Source of the DNA: Actinomycetes bacterium
GTDB taxonomy: Bacteria; Actinomycetota; Actinomycetes; Actinomycetales; Microbacteriaceae
NCBI GenBank assembly: GCA_023432005.1
Contig: JAEYVF010000165.1
Location: forward strand, 1-25,919
Length of the DNA stretch: 25,919 nt
Direction of reading: 5' to 3'
Position numbers and translations under genes: made by a program. Positions 1 through 7,663 of the stretch are shown in pieces. Position 1 is the stretch's first letter. Each line of letters begins with the position of its first letter. The notes below the pieces were generated by a model. That model saw only the letters and a program-made list of their open reading frames with translations, made no database searches and was not told where the DNA came from.

Positions 1-1
1 G

Positions 2-652
2 CGCTACGCCGCCCTCCGCGCGCGGGCGCGCGAGCTGGGCGCCGCAGCCGTGCTGCTCGCCCACACGCTCGACGATCAGGCGGAGACCGTGCTGCTCGGC
101 CTCGCGCGCGGCAGCGGCGCCGCGAGCCTCGCGGGGATGGAGCCGGTCGCGGGCCTGCTGCGCCGACCGCTGCTCGGCATCCGTCGCGACACCACACGGC
201 AGGCCTGCCTCGACGAGGGCCTGGAGCCCTGGGACGACCCGCACAACGCCGACCCCGCGTACGCCCGCGTGCGCGTCCGCGAGCGCGTGCTGCCGGTGCT
301 CGAGGCGGAGCTCGGGCCGGGCATCGCCGAAGCGCTCGCCCGGACGGCCGAGCAGGCGCGCGAGGACGCCGAGGCGTTCCAGCAGCAGATCGAGGAGATC
401 ATCGAGGACATCTGCGAGCCCGCGGAGGCGGGCATCGCGGTGTCGGTGCGCGCGCTCGCGGCCAACCCGGCGGCGCTGCGGCAGCGCATCATCCGCTACG
501 TCGTGCAGGCGGAGTTCGGCGCCTCGCTCACGCGCGCCCAGACCCTCGAGGTGGCCCGGCTCGTGACCGACTGGCGCGGGCAGGGCCCCGTCGACCTGCC
601 CGGCGTCACCGCGCGCCGTGAGGGGGCCCTGCTCGTGTTCTCGGCGGCATAG
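2..652 (+). CDS. tilS: tRNA(Ile)-lysidine synthase TilS, 3' part
   Basis: The open frame runs in from the left edge, so the N-terminus with the PP-loop ATP-binding motif is missing. The visible part opens with the family's conserved H-T-L-D-D-Q-A-E-T stretch, followed by a G-L-A-R-G-S-G segment, both typical of the TilS N-type ATPase domain. A middle helical region and a C-terminal segment ending in a TAG stop follow. TilS joins lysine to the wobble C34 of tRNA(Ile2) so that it reads AUA codons; it is a cytosolic, usually essential enzyme. It lies next to hpt, the common bacterial pairing. The stop codon TAG (650-652) doubles as the first half of a probable -10 box for hpt. The family call is firm; only completeness is limited by the window. 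Confidence 0.93.
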   Translation, partial: RYAALRARARELGAAAVLLAHTLDDQAETVLLGLARGSGAASLAGMEPVAGLLRRPLLGIRRDTTRQACLDEGLEPWDDPHNADPAYARVRVRERVLPVLEAELGPGIAEALARTAEQAREDAEAFQQQIEEIIEDICEPAEAGIAVSVRALAANPAALRQRIIRYVVQAEFGASLTRAQTLEVARLVTDWRGQGPVDLPGVTARREGALLVFSAA

Positions 653-655
653 GGT
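650..655 (+). promoter_or_regulatory. Probable -10 box (TAGGGT) of a leaderless hpt promoter
   Basis: TAGGGT fits the actinobacterial TANNNT -10 pattern and ends 6 nt before the hpt ATG at 662, so transcription would begin at or next to the A of the start codon. Its first three bases are the tilS stop codon. No convincing -35 box is visible. This is inference from position and repetition of the pattern in the window. Confidence 0.5.
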
Positions 656-661
656 TGAGGC

Positions 662-1213
662 ATGGAGCCGGCCGAGATCCAGGGTGACCTGTCCGAGGTG
701 CTGCTCAGCGAGGCGGACATCCACGTGCGGATCGCCGAGCTGTGCCGCGAGATCGAGCGCGACTACGAGGGCCGCGAGCTGCTGCTCGTCGGCGTGCTGC
801 GTGGCGCGGTCATGGTGATGGCGGATGTGGCGCGCGAGTTGCGCCGGCACATCGAGATGGACTGGATGGCGGTGAGCTCCTACGGAGCCGGCACGCAGTC
901 CTCGGGCGTCGTGCGCATCCTGAAGGACCTCGACAGCGACCTCACGGGCCGTCACGTGCTCATCGTCGAGGACATCATCGACTCGGGGCTGACGCTCTCC
1001 TGGCTGCGCGAGAACCTCGAGAGCCGGGGCGCGGCATCCGTCGAGATCTGCGCGCTGCTGCGCAAGCCGGAGGCCGCGAAGGTCGACGTCGACGTGCGCT
1101 ACGTGGGCTTCGAGATCCCGAACCACTTCGTCGTGGGCTACGGCCTCGACTACGCGGAGAAGTACCGCAACCTCCGTGCCGTGGGGATCCTCGCCCCGCA
1201 CGTCTATTCCTGA
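662..1213 (+). CDS. hpt: Hypoxanthine phosphoribosyltransferase
   Basis: This 183-residue protein has the usual length for the family. It salvages hypoxanthine (and often guanine) by transferring phosphoribose from PRPP to give IMP or GMP in the cytosol. The type I PRPP-binding signature V-L-I-V-E-D-I-I-D-S-G-L-T begins at residue 99, with the paired acidic residues E103-D104. A G-V-L-R-G-A segment near residue 44 and a C-terminal Y-V-G-F-E-I-P region complete the fold. The ATG lies 9 nt after tilS. No strong Shine-Dalgarno (SD) sequence is seen, and the -10-like box directly before the start suggests a leaderless transcript. A very short stem (1242-1246 with 1251-1255) lies downstream and is too weak to call a terminator. 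Confidence 0.96.
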   Translation: MEPAEIQGDLSEVLLSEADIHVRIAELCREIERDYEGRELLLVGVLRGAVMVMADVARELRRHIEMDWMAVSSYGAGTQSSGVVRILKDLDSDLTGRHVLIVEDIIDSGLTLSWLRENLESRGAASVEICALLRKPEAAKVDVDVRYVGFEIPNHFVVGYGLDYAEKYRNLRAVGILAPHVYS

Positions 1214-1269
1214 GTCGCACGCTCACTCAGCCTCGGGCGAACACCCAGACGGGTGCGGGAGGCGGGCGG

Positions 1270-1299
1270 TAGCCTGAGGGGCACGTCTCAGAGGAAAGG
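1270..1299 (+). promoter_or_regulatory. ftsH promoter -10 (TAGCCT) and ribosome-binding site
   Basis: TAGCCT (1270-1275) fits the -10 pattern and would place the transcript start near 1282. The resulting short leader carries a purine-rich GAGGAAAGG (1291-1299). It differs from the leaderless pattern at neighbouring genes because a real ribosome site is present. The ribosome site suits a start at ATG 1300 or GTG 1306 and is too far from ATG 1324. Confidence 0.45.
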
Positions 1300-3339
1300 A
1301 TGCGGGTGCCCTCCCGCACGCACATGGACTTCAAGCGCATCTTCCGCGGCCCGCTCGTCTACATCGTGCTGGGCGCCATCATCCTGATCGTCGGCTTCAA
1401 CCTGCTGACGGCCTCGGGCTTCCGCGCCATCACGACCCAGCAGGGGCTCGAGCTGCTCAACGGCTCGACGGTCGAGAAGGTCAAGATCGTCGACGGCGAG
1501 CAGCGCGTCGACCTCACGCTCGACAAGGCGTACACCGCCGAGGACGTCGACTACGGCACGCAGGTGCAGTTCTACTACGTCGCCCAGCGCGGCGATGAGG
1601 TCGTCGAGGCGATCACGACCTCGAAGGCCGCGTTCGACGACGAGGTGCCGCAGACCAACTGGTTCACGAGCCTGCTCGGCATCCTCATCCCGTTCCTGCT
1701 CATCGGCGTCATCTTCTGGTTCCTGTTCAGCTCGATGCAGGGCGGCGGCAACCGCGTCATGCAGTTCGGCAAGTCGCGCGCCAAGCTCGTCTCGAAGGAG
1801 AGCCCCAAGGTCACGTTCGCGGATGTCGCGGGCGCCGACGAGGCCGTCGAGGAGCTCGAGGAGATCAAGGAGTTCCTCAAGGACCCGTCGAAGTTCCAGG
1901 CGGTCGGGGCGCGCATCCCCAAGGGCGTGCTGCTGTACGGCCCTCCCGGCACCGGCAAGACCCTGCTCGCACGCGCGGTCGCGGGCGAGGCGGGCGTGCC
2001 GTTCTACTCGATCTCGGGCTCGGACTTCGTGGAGATGTTCGTGGGCGTCGGCGCGAGCCGCGTGCGCGACCTCTTCGAGCAGGCGAAGCAGAACGCGCCG
2101 GCCATCATCTTCGTCGACGAGATCGACGCCGTCGGCCGTCATCGCGGTGCGGGCCTCGGCGGCGGGCACGACGAGCGCGAGCAGACGCTCAACCAGCTGC
2201 TCGTGGAGATGGACGGCTTCGACCCGAAGACCAACGTCATCCTCATCGCGGCGACCAACCGGCCCGACATCCTCGACCCCGCCCTGCTGCGCCCGGGCCG
2301 CTTCGACCGCCAGATCGGCGTCGACGCCCCCGACCTGAAGGGCCGCGAGAAGATCCTCGAGACGCACGCCAAGGGCAAGCCGATGTCGAAGAACGTCGAC
2401 CTCGAGGTGCTCGCGCGCAAGACCCCGGGCTTCACGGGCGCCGACCTCGCGAACGTGCTCAACGAGGCCGCGCTCCTCACGGCGCGCAGCAACGCGCAGC
2501 TCATCGACAACCGCGCCCTCGACGAGGCGGTCGACCGGGTGATGGCGGGTCCCCAGCGGCGCACCCGCGTCATGAAGGACAAGGAGAAGCTCATCACCGC
2601 CTACCACGAGGGCGGTCACGCGCTCGCGGCGGCGGCGATGAACCACACCGACCCCGTGACGAAGGTCACGATCCTCCCGCGCGGTCGCGCTCTCGGCTAC
2701 ACGATGGTGCTGCCGCTCGAGGACAAGTACTCGGTCACCCGCAACGAGCTGCTCGACCAGCTCGCGTACGCGATGGGCGGCCGCGTCGCCGAGGAGATCG
2801 TGTTCCACGATCCGACGACGGGCGCGTCGAACGACATCGAGAAGGCGACGGCCACCGCGCGCAAGATGGTGACCGAGTACGGCATGAGCGCCAACATCGG
2901 CGCGGTCAAGCTCGGCCAGTCGCAGGGCGAGGTCTTCCTCGGACGCGACATGGGTCACCAGCGCGACTACTCGGAGGAGCTCGCGGAGAAGGTCGACGTG
3001 GAGGTGCGCGCCCTCATCGAGCAGGCCCACGACGAGGCCTACCAGGTGCTCACCGACAACCGCGACATCCTCGACGAGCTCGCCCGCCAGCTCATCGAGA
3101 AGGAGACCCTCGACCACACGCAGCTGGCCGAGATCTTCGCGAACGTGCGCAAGCTCCCGGAGCGGCCGCAGTGGCTCTCGAGCGAGAACCGCCCGATCAG
3201 CGACGTGCCGCCCATCCAGATCGCCGCATCCGCGCCGGTCGACCCGGGCGCCGTCGACGCGGGCGTCGACTCGGAGTCGTCCACCACGCCCAAGCGCACG
3301 CCGCGTCCGCGGCAGGCGCCCGGGATCGCACCCGCGTAG
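1300..3339 (+). CDS. ftsH: ATP-dependent zinc metalloprotease FtsH
   Basis: This is a membrane-anchored AAA+ protease that extracts and degrades membrane and cytosolic proteins as a hexamer. It has 679 residues from ATG 1300; GTG 1306 and ATG 1324 are in-frame alternatives. Two membrane spans (about residues 18-38 and 122-145) flank an extracytoplasmic segment. The AAA module follows: Walker A G-P-P-G-T-G-K-T at 214-221, then Walker B I-I-F-V-D-E-I-D, then the second region of homology ending A-T-N-R-P-D. The zinc site is H436-E437-G-G-H440 with the third ligand probably D512. The alanine usual in HEAGH is glycine here, which is common in actinobacterial FtsH. A proline-rich, low-complexity tail closes the protein. 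The TAG stop overlaps a likely folE -10 box. Its place directly before folE is the conserved actinobacterial order. Confidence 0.97.
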   Translation: MRVPSRTHMDFKRIFRGPLVYIVLGAIILIVGFNLLTASGFRAITTQQGLELLNGSTVEKVKIVDGEQRVDLTLDKAYTAEDVDYGTQVQFYYVAQRGDEVVEAITTSKAAFDDEVPQTNWFTSLLGILIPFLLIGVIFWFLFSSMQGGGNRVMQFGKSRAKLVSKESPKVTFADVAGADEAVEELEEIKEFLKDPSKFQAVGARIPKGVLLYGPPGTGKTLLARAVAGEAGVPFYSISGSDFVEMFVGVGASRVRDLFEQAKQNAPAIIFVDEIDAVGRHRGAGLGGGHDEREQTLNQLLVEMDGFDPKTNVILIAATNRPDILDPALLRPGRFDRQIGVDAPDLKGREKILETHAKGKPMSKNVDLEVLARKTPGFTGADLANVLNEAALLTARSNAQLIDNRALDEAVDRVMAGPQRRTRVMKDKEKLITAYHEGGHALAAAAMNHTDPVTKVTILPRGRALGYTMVLPLEDKYSVTRNELLDQLAYAMGGRVAEEIVFHDPTTGASNDIEKATATARKMVTEYGMSANIGAVKLGQSQGEVFLGRDMGHQRDYSEELAEKVDVEVRALIEQAHDEAYQVLTDNRDILDELARQLIEKETLDHTQLAEIFANVRKLPERPQWLSSENRPISDVPPIQIAASAPVDPGAVDAGVDSESSTTPKRTPRPRQAPGIAPA

Positions 3340-3342
3340 AGT
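3337..3342 (+). promoter_or_regulatory. Probable -10 box (TAGAGT) of a leaderless folE promoter
   Basis: TAGAGT ends 6 nt before the folE GTG at 3349 and begins with the ftsH stop codon. No purine-rich ribosome site precedes folE. The folate genes may therefore have their own promoter in addition to read-through from ftsH. Confidence 0.5.
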
Positions 3343-3348
3343 CCGATC

Positions 3349-3951
3349 GTGCCCATCGACTCGGAGCGCATCGAGGCGGCCGTCGTCGAACTGCTGCGCG
3401 CGATCGGCGAGGACCCGGACCGCCCCGGCCTCGCCCAGACCCCTGCGCGCATCGCGGCGTCGTACGCGGAGCTCTTCGCGGGCCTCGAGGAGGACCCCCT
3501 CGAGCACCTCGCCGCATCCGCCGAGTTCGCGGGCGAGGACTCCTCGGGCGAGCTCGTGATCGTTCGCGACATCGCGTTCCGCTCGACGTGCGAGCACCAT
3601 CTGCTGCCGTTCACGGGCGTCGCGCACGTCGCGTACGCGCCGGCTGAGCGCATCGTGGGGCTCGGCAAGCTCGCTCGCGTCGTCGAGACGCTGAGCTCGC
3701 GGCCTCAACTGCAGGAGCGCCTGGGCGACCAGATCGCCGACGCGATCGAGCAGGGTCTCGCCCCGCGCGGCGTGCTCGTGGTGCTCGACGCACGGCACGG
3801 CTGCGTCACGGCGCGGGGGACGCGCCAGGCCCACTCGACGACCGTCACGGTCGCGAGCCGCGGGTCGCTCGCCGAGGCGGCCGAGCGAGCGGGCGTCCTC
3901 GCCCTCATCGGCGCGGGCGCCGGATCCGCGATCGAGGCGGAGGCCGTGTGA
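3349..3951 (+). CDS. folE: GTP cyclohydrolase I
   Basis: This enzyme converts GTP to 7,8-dihydroneopterin triphosphate, the first step of tetrahydrofolate synthesis, as a cytosolic homodecamer. The protein has 200 residues, the normal length. Zinc ligands are visible at C81 and H84 in the C-E-H-H-L-L-P-F motif and at C152 in the G-C-V-T-A-R-G segment. The latter leads into the conserved T-V-T strand. The chosen start is GTG 3349, nine bases after ftsH, because the protein then begins just before the first conserved helix and sits on a likely leaderless promoter. Its stop overlaps the folP start by 4 nt, so translation is coupled. Confidence 0.96.
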   Translation: MPIDSERIEAAVVELLRAIGEDPDRPGLAQTPARIAASYAELFAGLEEDPLEHLAASAEFAGEDSSGELVIVRDIAFRSTCEHHLLPFTGVAHVAYAPAERIVGLGKLARVVETLSSRPQLQERLGDQIADAIEQGLAPRGVLVVLDARHGCVTARGTRQAHSTTVTVASRGSLAEAAERAGVLALIGAGAGSAIEAEAV

Positions 3952-4748
3952 CCGCGATCCTCGGCGTGCTCAACGTCACCCCGGACTCGTTCAGCGACGG
4001 CGGTCGGTGGGAGAAGCTCGACGACGCCGTCGCCCACGCGCAGCGCATGCGCGACGCGGGGGCCGACTGGATCGACGTCGGAGGCGAGTCGACGCGTCCC
4101 GGCTCCGTGGCCGTCGACGCCGAGGAGGAGCAGGGCCGCGTGCTGCCGGTCGTGCGCGCGCTCGCCGAGGCCGGCATCCCGGTCTCCATCGACACGCGCA
4201 ACGCGGAGACCGCGCGCGCCGCCGTCGAGGCGGGCGCGACCATGATCAACGACGTCTCCGGCGGGCTCTACGACCCGCACATGGCCGTCGTCGCCGCCGA
4301 GTCGGGTGTCAAGTTCGTCGTCATGCACTGGCGCGGCGGGGTGGATGTCGCCCCCGAGTACATCGACGTCGTGTCGGAGGTGCGCACCGAGCTGCGCTCG
4401 CGCCTCGCGGAGCTCATCGTGGTCGGCGTGCAGCCCGAGCAGCTCATCATCGACCCGGGCCTCGGCTTCGCGAAGACGGCGCAGCACAACTGGGAGCTGC
4501 TGCGCGGCCTCGACCAGCTGACACCGCTCGCACCCGTGCTCATCGGCGCGTCCCGCAAGCGCTTCCTCGGGCGGCTGCTGCCCCCGAACGCGCCCCTCGG
4601 CAGGCGCGACGCCCCGACCGCCACGATCAGCGCCCTCGCGGCCGCCGCCGGCGCGTGGGGCGTGCGCGTGCACGACGTCGCGGCGACGCGCCTCGCGCTC
4701 GACGTGTGGGACCACTGGCAGACGGGAGGCGCACGTGACGGCGACTGA
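3948..4748 (+). CDS. folP: Dihydropteroate synthase
   Basis: This enzyme condenses 6-hydroxymethyl-7,8-dihydropterin diphosphate with p-aminobenzoate to give 7,8-dihydropteroate; it is the sulfonamide target. The protein has 266 residues. It starts with the signature L-G-V-L-N-V-T-P-D-S-F-S-D-G-G, then D-V-G-G-E-S-T-R-P-G. Further along are the loop I-I-D-P-G-L-G-F-A-K and a G-A-S-R-K-R-F segment, all expected for the TIM-barrel active site. The GTG start overlaps the folE stop in a GTGA tetranucleotide. The 3' end overlaps folB by 14 nt. No missing key residues are visible, so this looks like a working FolP1-type enzyme rather than the inactive FolP2 paralogue found in mycobacteria. Confidence 0.96.
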   Translation: MTAILGVLNVTPDSFSDGGRWEKLDDAVAHAQRMRDAGADWIDVGGESTRPGSVAVDAEEEQGRVLPVVRALAEAGIPVSIDTRNAETARAAVEAGATMINDVSGGLYDPHMAVVAAESGVKFVVMHWRGGVDVAPEYIDVVSEVRTELRSRLAELIVVGVQPEQLIIDPGLGFAKTAQHNWELLRGLDQLTPLAPVLIGASRKRFLGRLLPPNAPLGRRDAPTATISALAAAAGAWGVRVHDVAATRLALDVWDHWQTGGARDGD

Positions 4749-5103
4749 CTCGATCACGTTGACGGGCCTGCGGGCCATGGGCTACCACGGGGTGCTGCCC
4801 CACGAGCGCGTCGAGGGCCAGCTCTTCGTCGTCGACGTCGTGCTGCACCTGCCCCTCGGGCCGGCGGCCGCGGGCGACGACCTCGCGGCGACCGTCGACT
4901 ACGGGGTGCTCGCGAGCCGCGTCGTCGCGGCCGTCGAGTCGGAGCCCGTCGATCTCATCGAGACCGTCGCCGACCGCGTCGCGCGCCTCGCGCTCGAGTA
5001 CCCGGGTGTCCACTCGGTCGAGGTGACGGTGCACAAGCCCTCGGCCCCCATCGAGGTGCCGTTCGCGGATGTCGCGGTCACCCTGCGCCGGAGCCGCGCA
5101 TGA
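4735..5103 (+). CDS. folB: Dihydroneopterin aldolase
   Basis: This small 122-residue enzyme cleaves 7,8-dihydroneopterin to 6-hydroxymethyl-7,8-dihydropterin and glycolaldehyde. Visible family features are the N-terminal G-Y-H-G-V-L-P-H-E strand, the V-D-Y-G turn, the L-I-E-T helix start and the late K-P-S-A-P-I segment carrying the conserved lysine. The GTG start lies inside folP (14 nt overlap), and its stop overlaps the folK ATG (ATGA). The enzyme supplies the substrate for FolK, encoded next. Confidence 0.94.
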   Translation: MTATDSITLTGLRAMGYHGVLPHERVEGQLFVVDVVLHLPLGPAAAGDDLAATVDYGVLASRVVAAVESEPVDLIETVADRVARLALEYPGVHSVEVTVHKPSAPIEVPFADVAVTLRRSRA

Positions 5104-5588
5104 GCGCGGGCGTCACCGCGGTCGTCGCGTTCGGGTCGAACCTCGGCGACCGCGTCGCGATCATCCAGGCGGCGGCGGATGCGCTCGCCGCGACCGAGGG
5201 CGTCGAGCTCGTCGCGATCGCGCCCGTGATCGAGACCCCCGCCGTCCGGCCGTACGGCATCGACCGCGATGCCCCCGCCTACCTCAACACGGTCGCCGTG
5301 CTCACGACGACGCTCGAGCCGGGCGAGCTGCACGAGGTGCTCCGCCGCCTCGAGGATGAGCACGGCCGCACGCGCACGGAGCGCTGGGGCGACCGCACCC
5401 TCGACCTCGACCTCATCGTCTACGGCGACCTCGTGCAGGACGACGCCGAGCTGACGTTGCCGCATCCGCGCGCCCATGAGCGCGACTTCGTGCTGCGTCC
5501 GTGGCTCGTCGCCGACCCCCTCGCCGAGCTGCCCGGCCGCGGCAGCGTGGAGAAGCTGCTCGCCGAGCTCGACGGAGGAGCCGCGTGA
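5100..5588 (+). CDS. folK: 2-amino-4-hydroxy-6-hydroxymethyldihydropteridine diphosphokinase (HPPK)
   Basis: The enzyme transfers diphosphate from ATP to 6-hydroxymethyl-7,8-dihydropterin, making the FolP substrate. The 162-residue protein shows the HPPK hallmarks in order: G-S-N-L-G-D-R near the N-terminus, then R-W-G-D-R-T-L-D-L-D-L-I (the two catalytic magnesium aspartates), and L-P-H-P-R-A-H-E-R-D-F-V-L. The ATG start overlaps folB by 4 nt and the stop overlaps the next GTG by 4 nt. This completes a folE-folP-folB-folK run that must be read as one transcript. Confidence 0.96.
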   Translation: MSAGVTAVVAFGSNLGDRVAIIQAAADALAATEGVELVAIAPVIETPAVRPYGIDRDAPAYLNTVAVLTTTLEPGELHEVLRRLEDEHGRTRTERWGDRTLDLDLIVYGDLVQDDAELTLPHPRAHERDFVLRPWLVADPLAELPGRGSVEKLLAELDGGAA

Positions 5589-6079
5589 CCCGCACCCGAC
5601 CGGGCCTCCTCGTGCTGCTGGCGCTCGGCGCCGGCGTCGTGACGATCGCGTTGCAGCTCGGGCTCGCGGCGGTCGGGCTGTCGAAGATCGTGCCGCAGGT
5701 GACGCTCGCGGTGACCCTCGTGCTCATCGCGGTCGTCGTCGTCGTGCTCGCACTCCCGGTGCGCCGCGCGACGCATGTCCCCCCGGAGCGCCCCGGGGAT
5801 GCGACGCCGCGGCGCCCGCGCGTCGACCCCTTCTACGCGACGCGGGTGGTGCTCATCGCGAAGGCCTCGGCGGTGGCGGGCGCGCTGCTCGGGGGCGTCG
5901 CGGTCGGGCTCGTCGCCGAGCTGCTCGTGAGGCCGGTGAGCGCGGCCTCGTCGGTGTGGGCCGGAGCCGCGATGCTCGTCGGCTCCGTGCTGCTGCTCGT
6001 GGCGGGGCTGCTCGCGGAGAGCTGGTGCGTGCTGCCCCCCGACGACGACGAGAAGCCCACGGCGGCCAGTCCGAGCTGA
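5585..6079 (+). CDS. DUF3180 family membrane protein
   Basis: This 164-residue protein begins at GTG 5585 inside the folK stop (GTGA overlap). That start puts a short positive leader (T-R-T-R-P) directly before the first membrane span; longer in-frame starts within folK are unlikely. Four hydrophobic segments appear at about residues 8-30, 37-58, 85-108 and 118-140. Between spans two and three is a cytoplasmic loop carrying the conserved V-D-P-F-Y-A-T-R-V-V segment. The DUF3180 family lies downstream of folK in many Actinobacteria, for example Rv3605c in M. tuberculosis. Its function is unknown, and the position alone does not prove a role in folate metabolism. Confidence 0.85.
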   Translation: MTRTRPGLLVLLALGAGVVTIALQLGLAAVGLSKIVPQVTLAVTLVLIAVVVVVLALPVRRATHVPPERPGDATPRRPRVDPFYATRVVLIAKASAVAGALLGGVAVGLVAELLVRPVSAASSVWAGAAMLVGSVLLLVAGLLAESWCVLPPDDDEKPTAASPS

Positions 6080-6092
6080 GCCCGAATCGGGC
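6080..6092 (+). terminator. Weak hairpin directly after the folate gene set
   Basis: GCCCG (6080-6084) pairs with CGGGC (6088-6092) around a 3-nt loop, right after the DUF3180 stop codon. There is no T-run. It may help end the folate transcript but is too short to be sure. Confidence 0.25.
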
Positions 6093-6106
6093 CCCTGACC
6101 AGGCAT

Positions 6107-6161
6107 TACGAAAGTATCGTTGCGGATGGTGACGTTCACATGTTAACGTCACCATCGCAAC
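6107..6161 (+). promoter_or_regulatory. LacI-type double operator upstream of the sugar locus
   Basis: Two adjoining 14-bp sites lie in opposite orientation: TGGTGACGTTCACA (6127-6140) and, on the other strand, TGGTGACGTTAACA (6154-6141). Together they make a dyad whose arms GATGGTGACGTT and AACGTCACCATC (6125-6136 and 6145-6156) are perfectly complementary. With one bulged G at 6124, pairing continues for five more pairs to 6119/6161. A separate 13-bp palindrome, ACGA-5 nt-TCGT (6108-6120), lies just upstream. The T/A-rich composition and central CG are typical of LacI-family operators, and a lacI gene ends this locus. The exact -35/-10 positions could not be settled. Confidence 0.65.
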
Positions 6162-6261
6162 ACATCCCCAGAGGCGATGCTCAAGGACGAGCACACAGCG
6201 AGGGCGCAGCGCAGCGTCCCGGGCATTCCTCAAGAGAACGGAACCAAGGAAGGATCCTGTC

Positions 6262-7566
6262 TTGAAGCGAACCACGAAGATCGCCATCTCAGCGGCCGCG
6301 ATGGCCATGCCCGTCGCGCTCGTGCTGAGTGGCTGCAGCAGCGACGGCGGCAGCGCCGGAGGCGGCGACGGCGACGGCAACACCCTCACGGTCTGGACCT
6401 GGGACCCGGCGTTCAACATCTACGCGATGCAGGAGGCCGAGAAGGTCTACCAGAAGGAGAACCCCGACTTCACGCTCGAGATCGTCGAGACGCCCTGGGA
6501 CGACCTGCAGACCAAGCTCACGACGCTCGCGCAGTCGCAGGAGCTCGACGAGCTGCCGGACATCCTGCTCATGCAGAACAACGCGTTCCAGAAGAACCTC
6601 ATCAACTACCCCGACGTCTTCACCGACATCACCGACTCCGGTGTGGACTTCTCGCAGTTCCCGCAGGCGGTCACCGACTACTCCACGCTCGACGGCGCGA
6701 ACTACGGCGTCCCCTTCGACGCGGGGACGGCCATCGGCGCTTACCGCACCGACGTGCTCGCCGAGGCCGGCTACACGGTCGAGGACTTCACCGACATCAC
6801 GTGGACCGAGTTCCAGACCAAGGCGGAGGACGTGCTGGCCAAGACCGGCAAGCCGCTGCTCTCGGGCCAGGCCGGGTCGTCCGACATGATCATGATGATG
6901 CTGCAGTCGGCGGGCGCGAGCCTGTTCGACAAGGATGGCAACCCGACCATCGCCGACAACGCGGTGCTCGAGGAGGCCATCGAGGTCTACAGCAAGCTCG
7001 TGAAGTCGGGCGTCTTCGTCGAGGTCAACTCCTGGGACGAGTACATCAGCACGTTCGTGAACGGCTCCGTCGCGGGCCTCATCAACGGCGTGTGGATCGT
7101 CGGCTCGATCCAGACCGCTGAGGACCAGGCCGGGATGTGGAGCGTCACGAACCTCCCCAAGCTCGACGGTGTCTCGGGCGCGACGAACTACTCGGCCAAC
7201 GGCGGCTCGTCGTGGGTCGTCACCTCGAACGCCGACGTCGACCTGGCGACCGACTTCCTCGCGAAGACCTTCGGTGGCTCGACGGAGCTCTACGACACGA
7301 TCCTGCCGAAGGCCGGCGCGGTCGCGAACTGGATCCCCGCGGGTGACAGCGACGTCTACGGCCAGCCGCTCGACTTCTTCGGCGGTCAGGCGATCTTCGC
7401 CGACGTCGTCGCGTTCGGCGCCGAGGTGCCCAGCAACAACACGGGCGTGTACTACTACGAGGGTCGCGACGCCGTGAGCGCCGCGATCACCAAGATCCTC
7501 GGCGGCGCCGACCCGAAGGCGGCCCTGAGCGAGGCGCAGTCCACGGTCGAATTCGCGATGGGCTGA
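6262..7566 (+). CDS. Sugar ABC transporter substrate-binding lipoprotein (CUT1 type)
   Basis: This 434-residue protein captures a sugar outside the membrane and hands it to the two permeases encoded downstream. A type II signal peptide is clear: K-R-T-T-K, a hydrophobic core, then lipobox L-S-G-C with the acylated cysteine at residue 25, followed by a Ser/Gly/Asp-rich linker. The mature part begins T-L-T-V-W-T-W-D-P, the usual first strand of family 1 (MalE-like) binding proteins. The TTG start at 6262 is supported by a good ribosome site (AAGGAAGGA, 6246-6254) and by the signal peptide. The gene is first in a locus with beta-galactosidase, so the substrate is probably lactose, a galacto-oligosaccharide or a plant beta-galactoside. 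The sequence itself does not identify the sugar. Confidence 0.92.
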   Translation: MKRTTKIAISAAAMAMPVALVLSGCSSDGGSAGGGDGDGNTLTVWTWDPAFNIYAMQEAEKVYQKENPDFTLEIVETPWDDLQTKLTTLAQSQELDELPDILLMQNNAFQKNLINYPDVFTDITDSGVDFSQFPQAVTDYSTLDGANYGVPFDAGTAIGAYRTDVLAEAGYTVEDFTDITWTEFQTKAEDVLAKTGKPLLSGQAGSSDMIMMMLQSAGASLFDKDGNPTIADNAVLEEAIEVYSKLVKSGVFVEVNSWDEYISTFVNGSVAGLINGVWIVGSIQTAEDQAGMWSVTNLPKLDGVSGATNYSANGGSSWVVTSNADVDLATDFLAKTFGGSTELYDTILPKAGAVANWIPAGDSDVYGQPLDFFGGQAIFADVVAFGAEVPSNNTGVYYYEGRDAVSAAITKILGGADPKAALSEAQSTVEFAMG

Positions 7567-7573
7567 GCACGCC

Positions 7574-7612
7574 GGTGCCGGTGGGCGGGGCGGACCCCCG
7601 CCCACCGGCACC
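7574..7612 (+). terminator. Strong 17-bp hairpin between binding-protein and permease genes
   Basis: GGTGCCGGTGGGCGGGG (7574-7590) is perfectly complementary to 7596-7612, around a 5-nt loop. There is no T-run after it. In sugar ABC operons such a structure after the binding-protein gene commonly causes partial termination or protects the upstream mRNA from 3' decay, giving more binding protein than permease. Whether it terminates or stabilises cannot be told from sequence. Confidence 0.75.
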
Positions 7613-7663
7613 CTGCCCGCCCTTCGACGATCCGAACACATAGACGAGGACTGAGGTGCCGAC

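Noticed and set aside
1242..1255. Short stem CACCC/GGGTG after hpt as a terminator
   Set aside because: Only five pairs, 4-nt loop and no T-run; expected by chance in this composition.
1288..3834. Long open frame on the minus strand opposite ftsH and folE (848 residues)
   Set aside because: It is the mirror of real genes in very GC-rich DNA. Its translation is a repetitive R/A/D/E/L mix without domains, while the plus strand has unmistakable FtsH and FolE motifs.
6162..6261. Possible riboswitch or leader peptide before the binding-protein gene
   Set aside because: No recognisable riboswitch fold and no convincing short frame with its own ribosome site.
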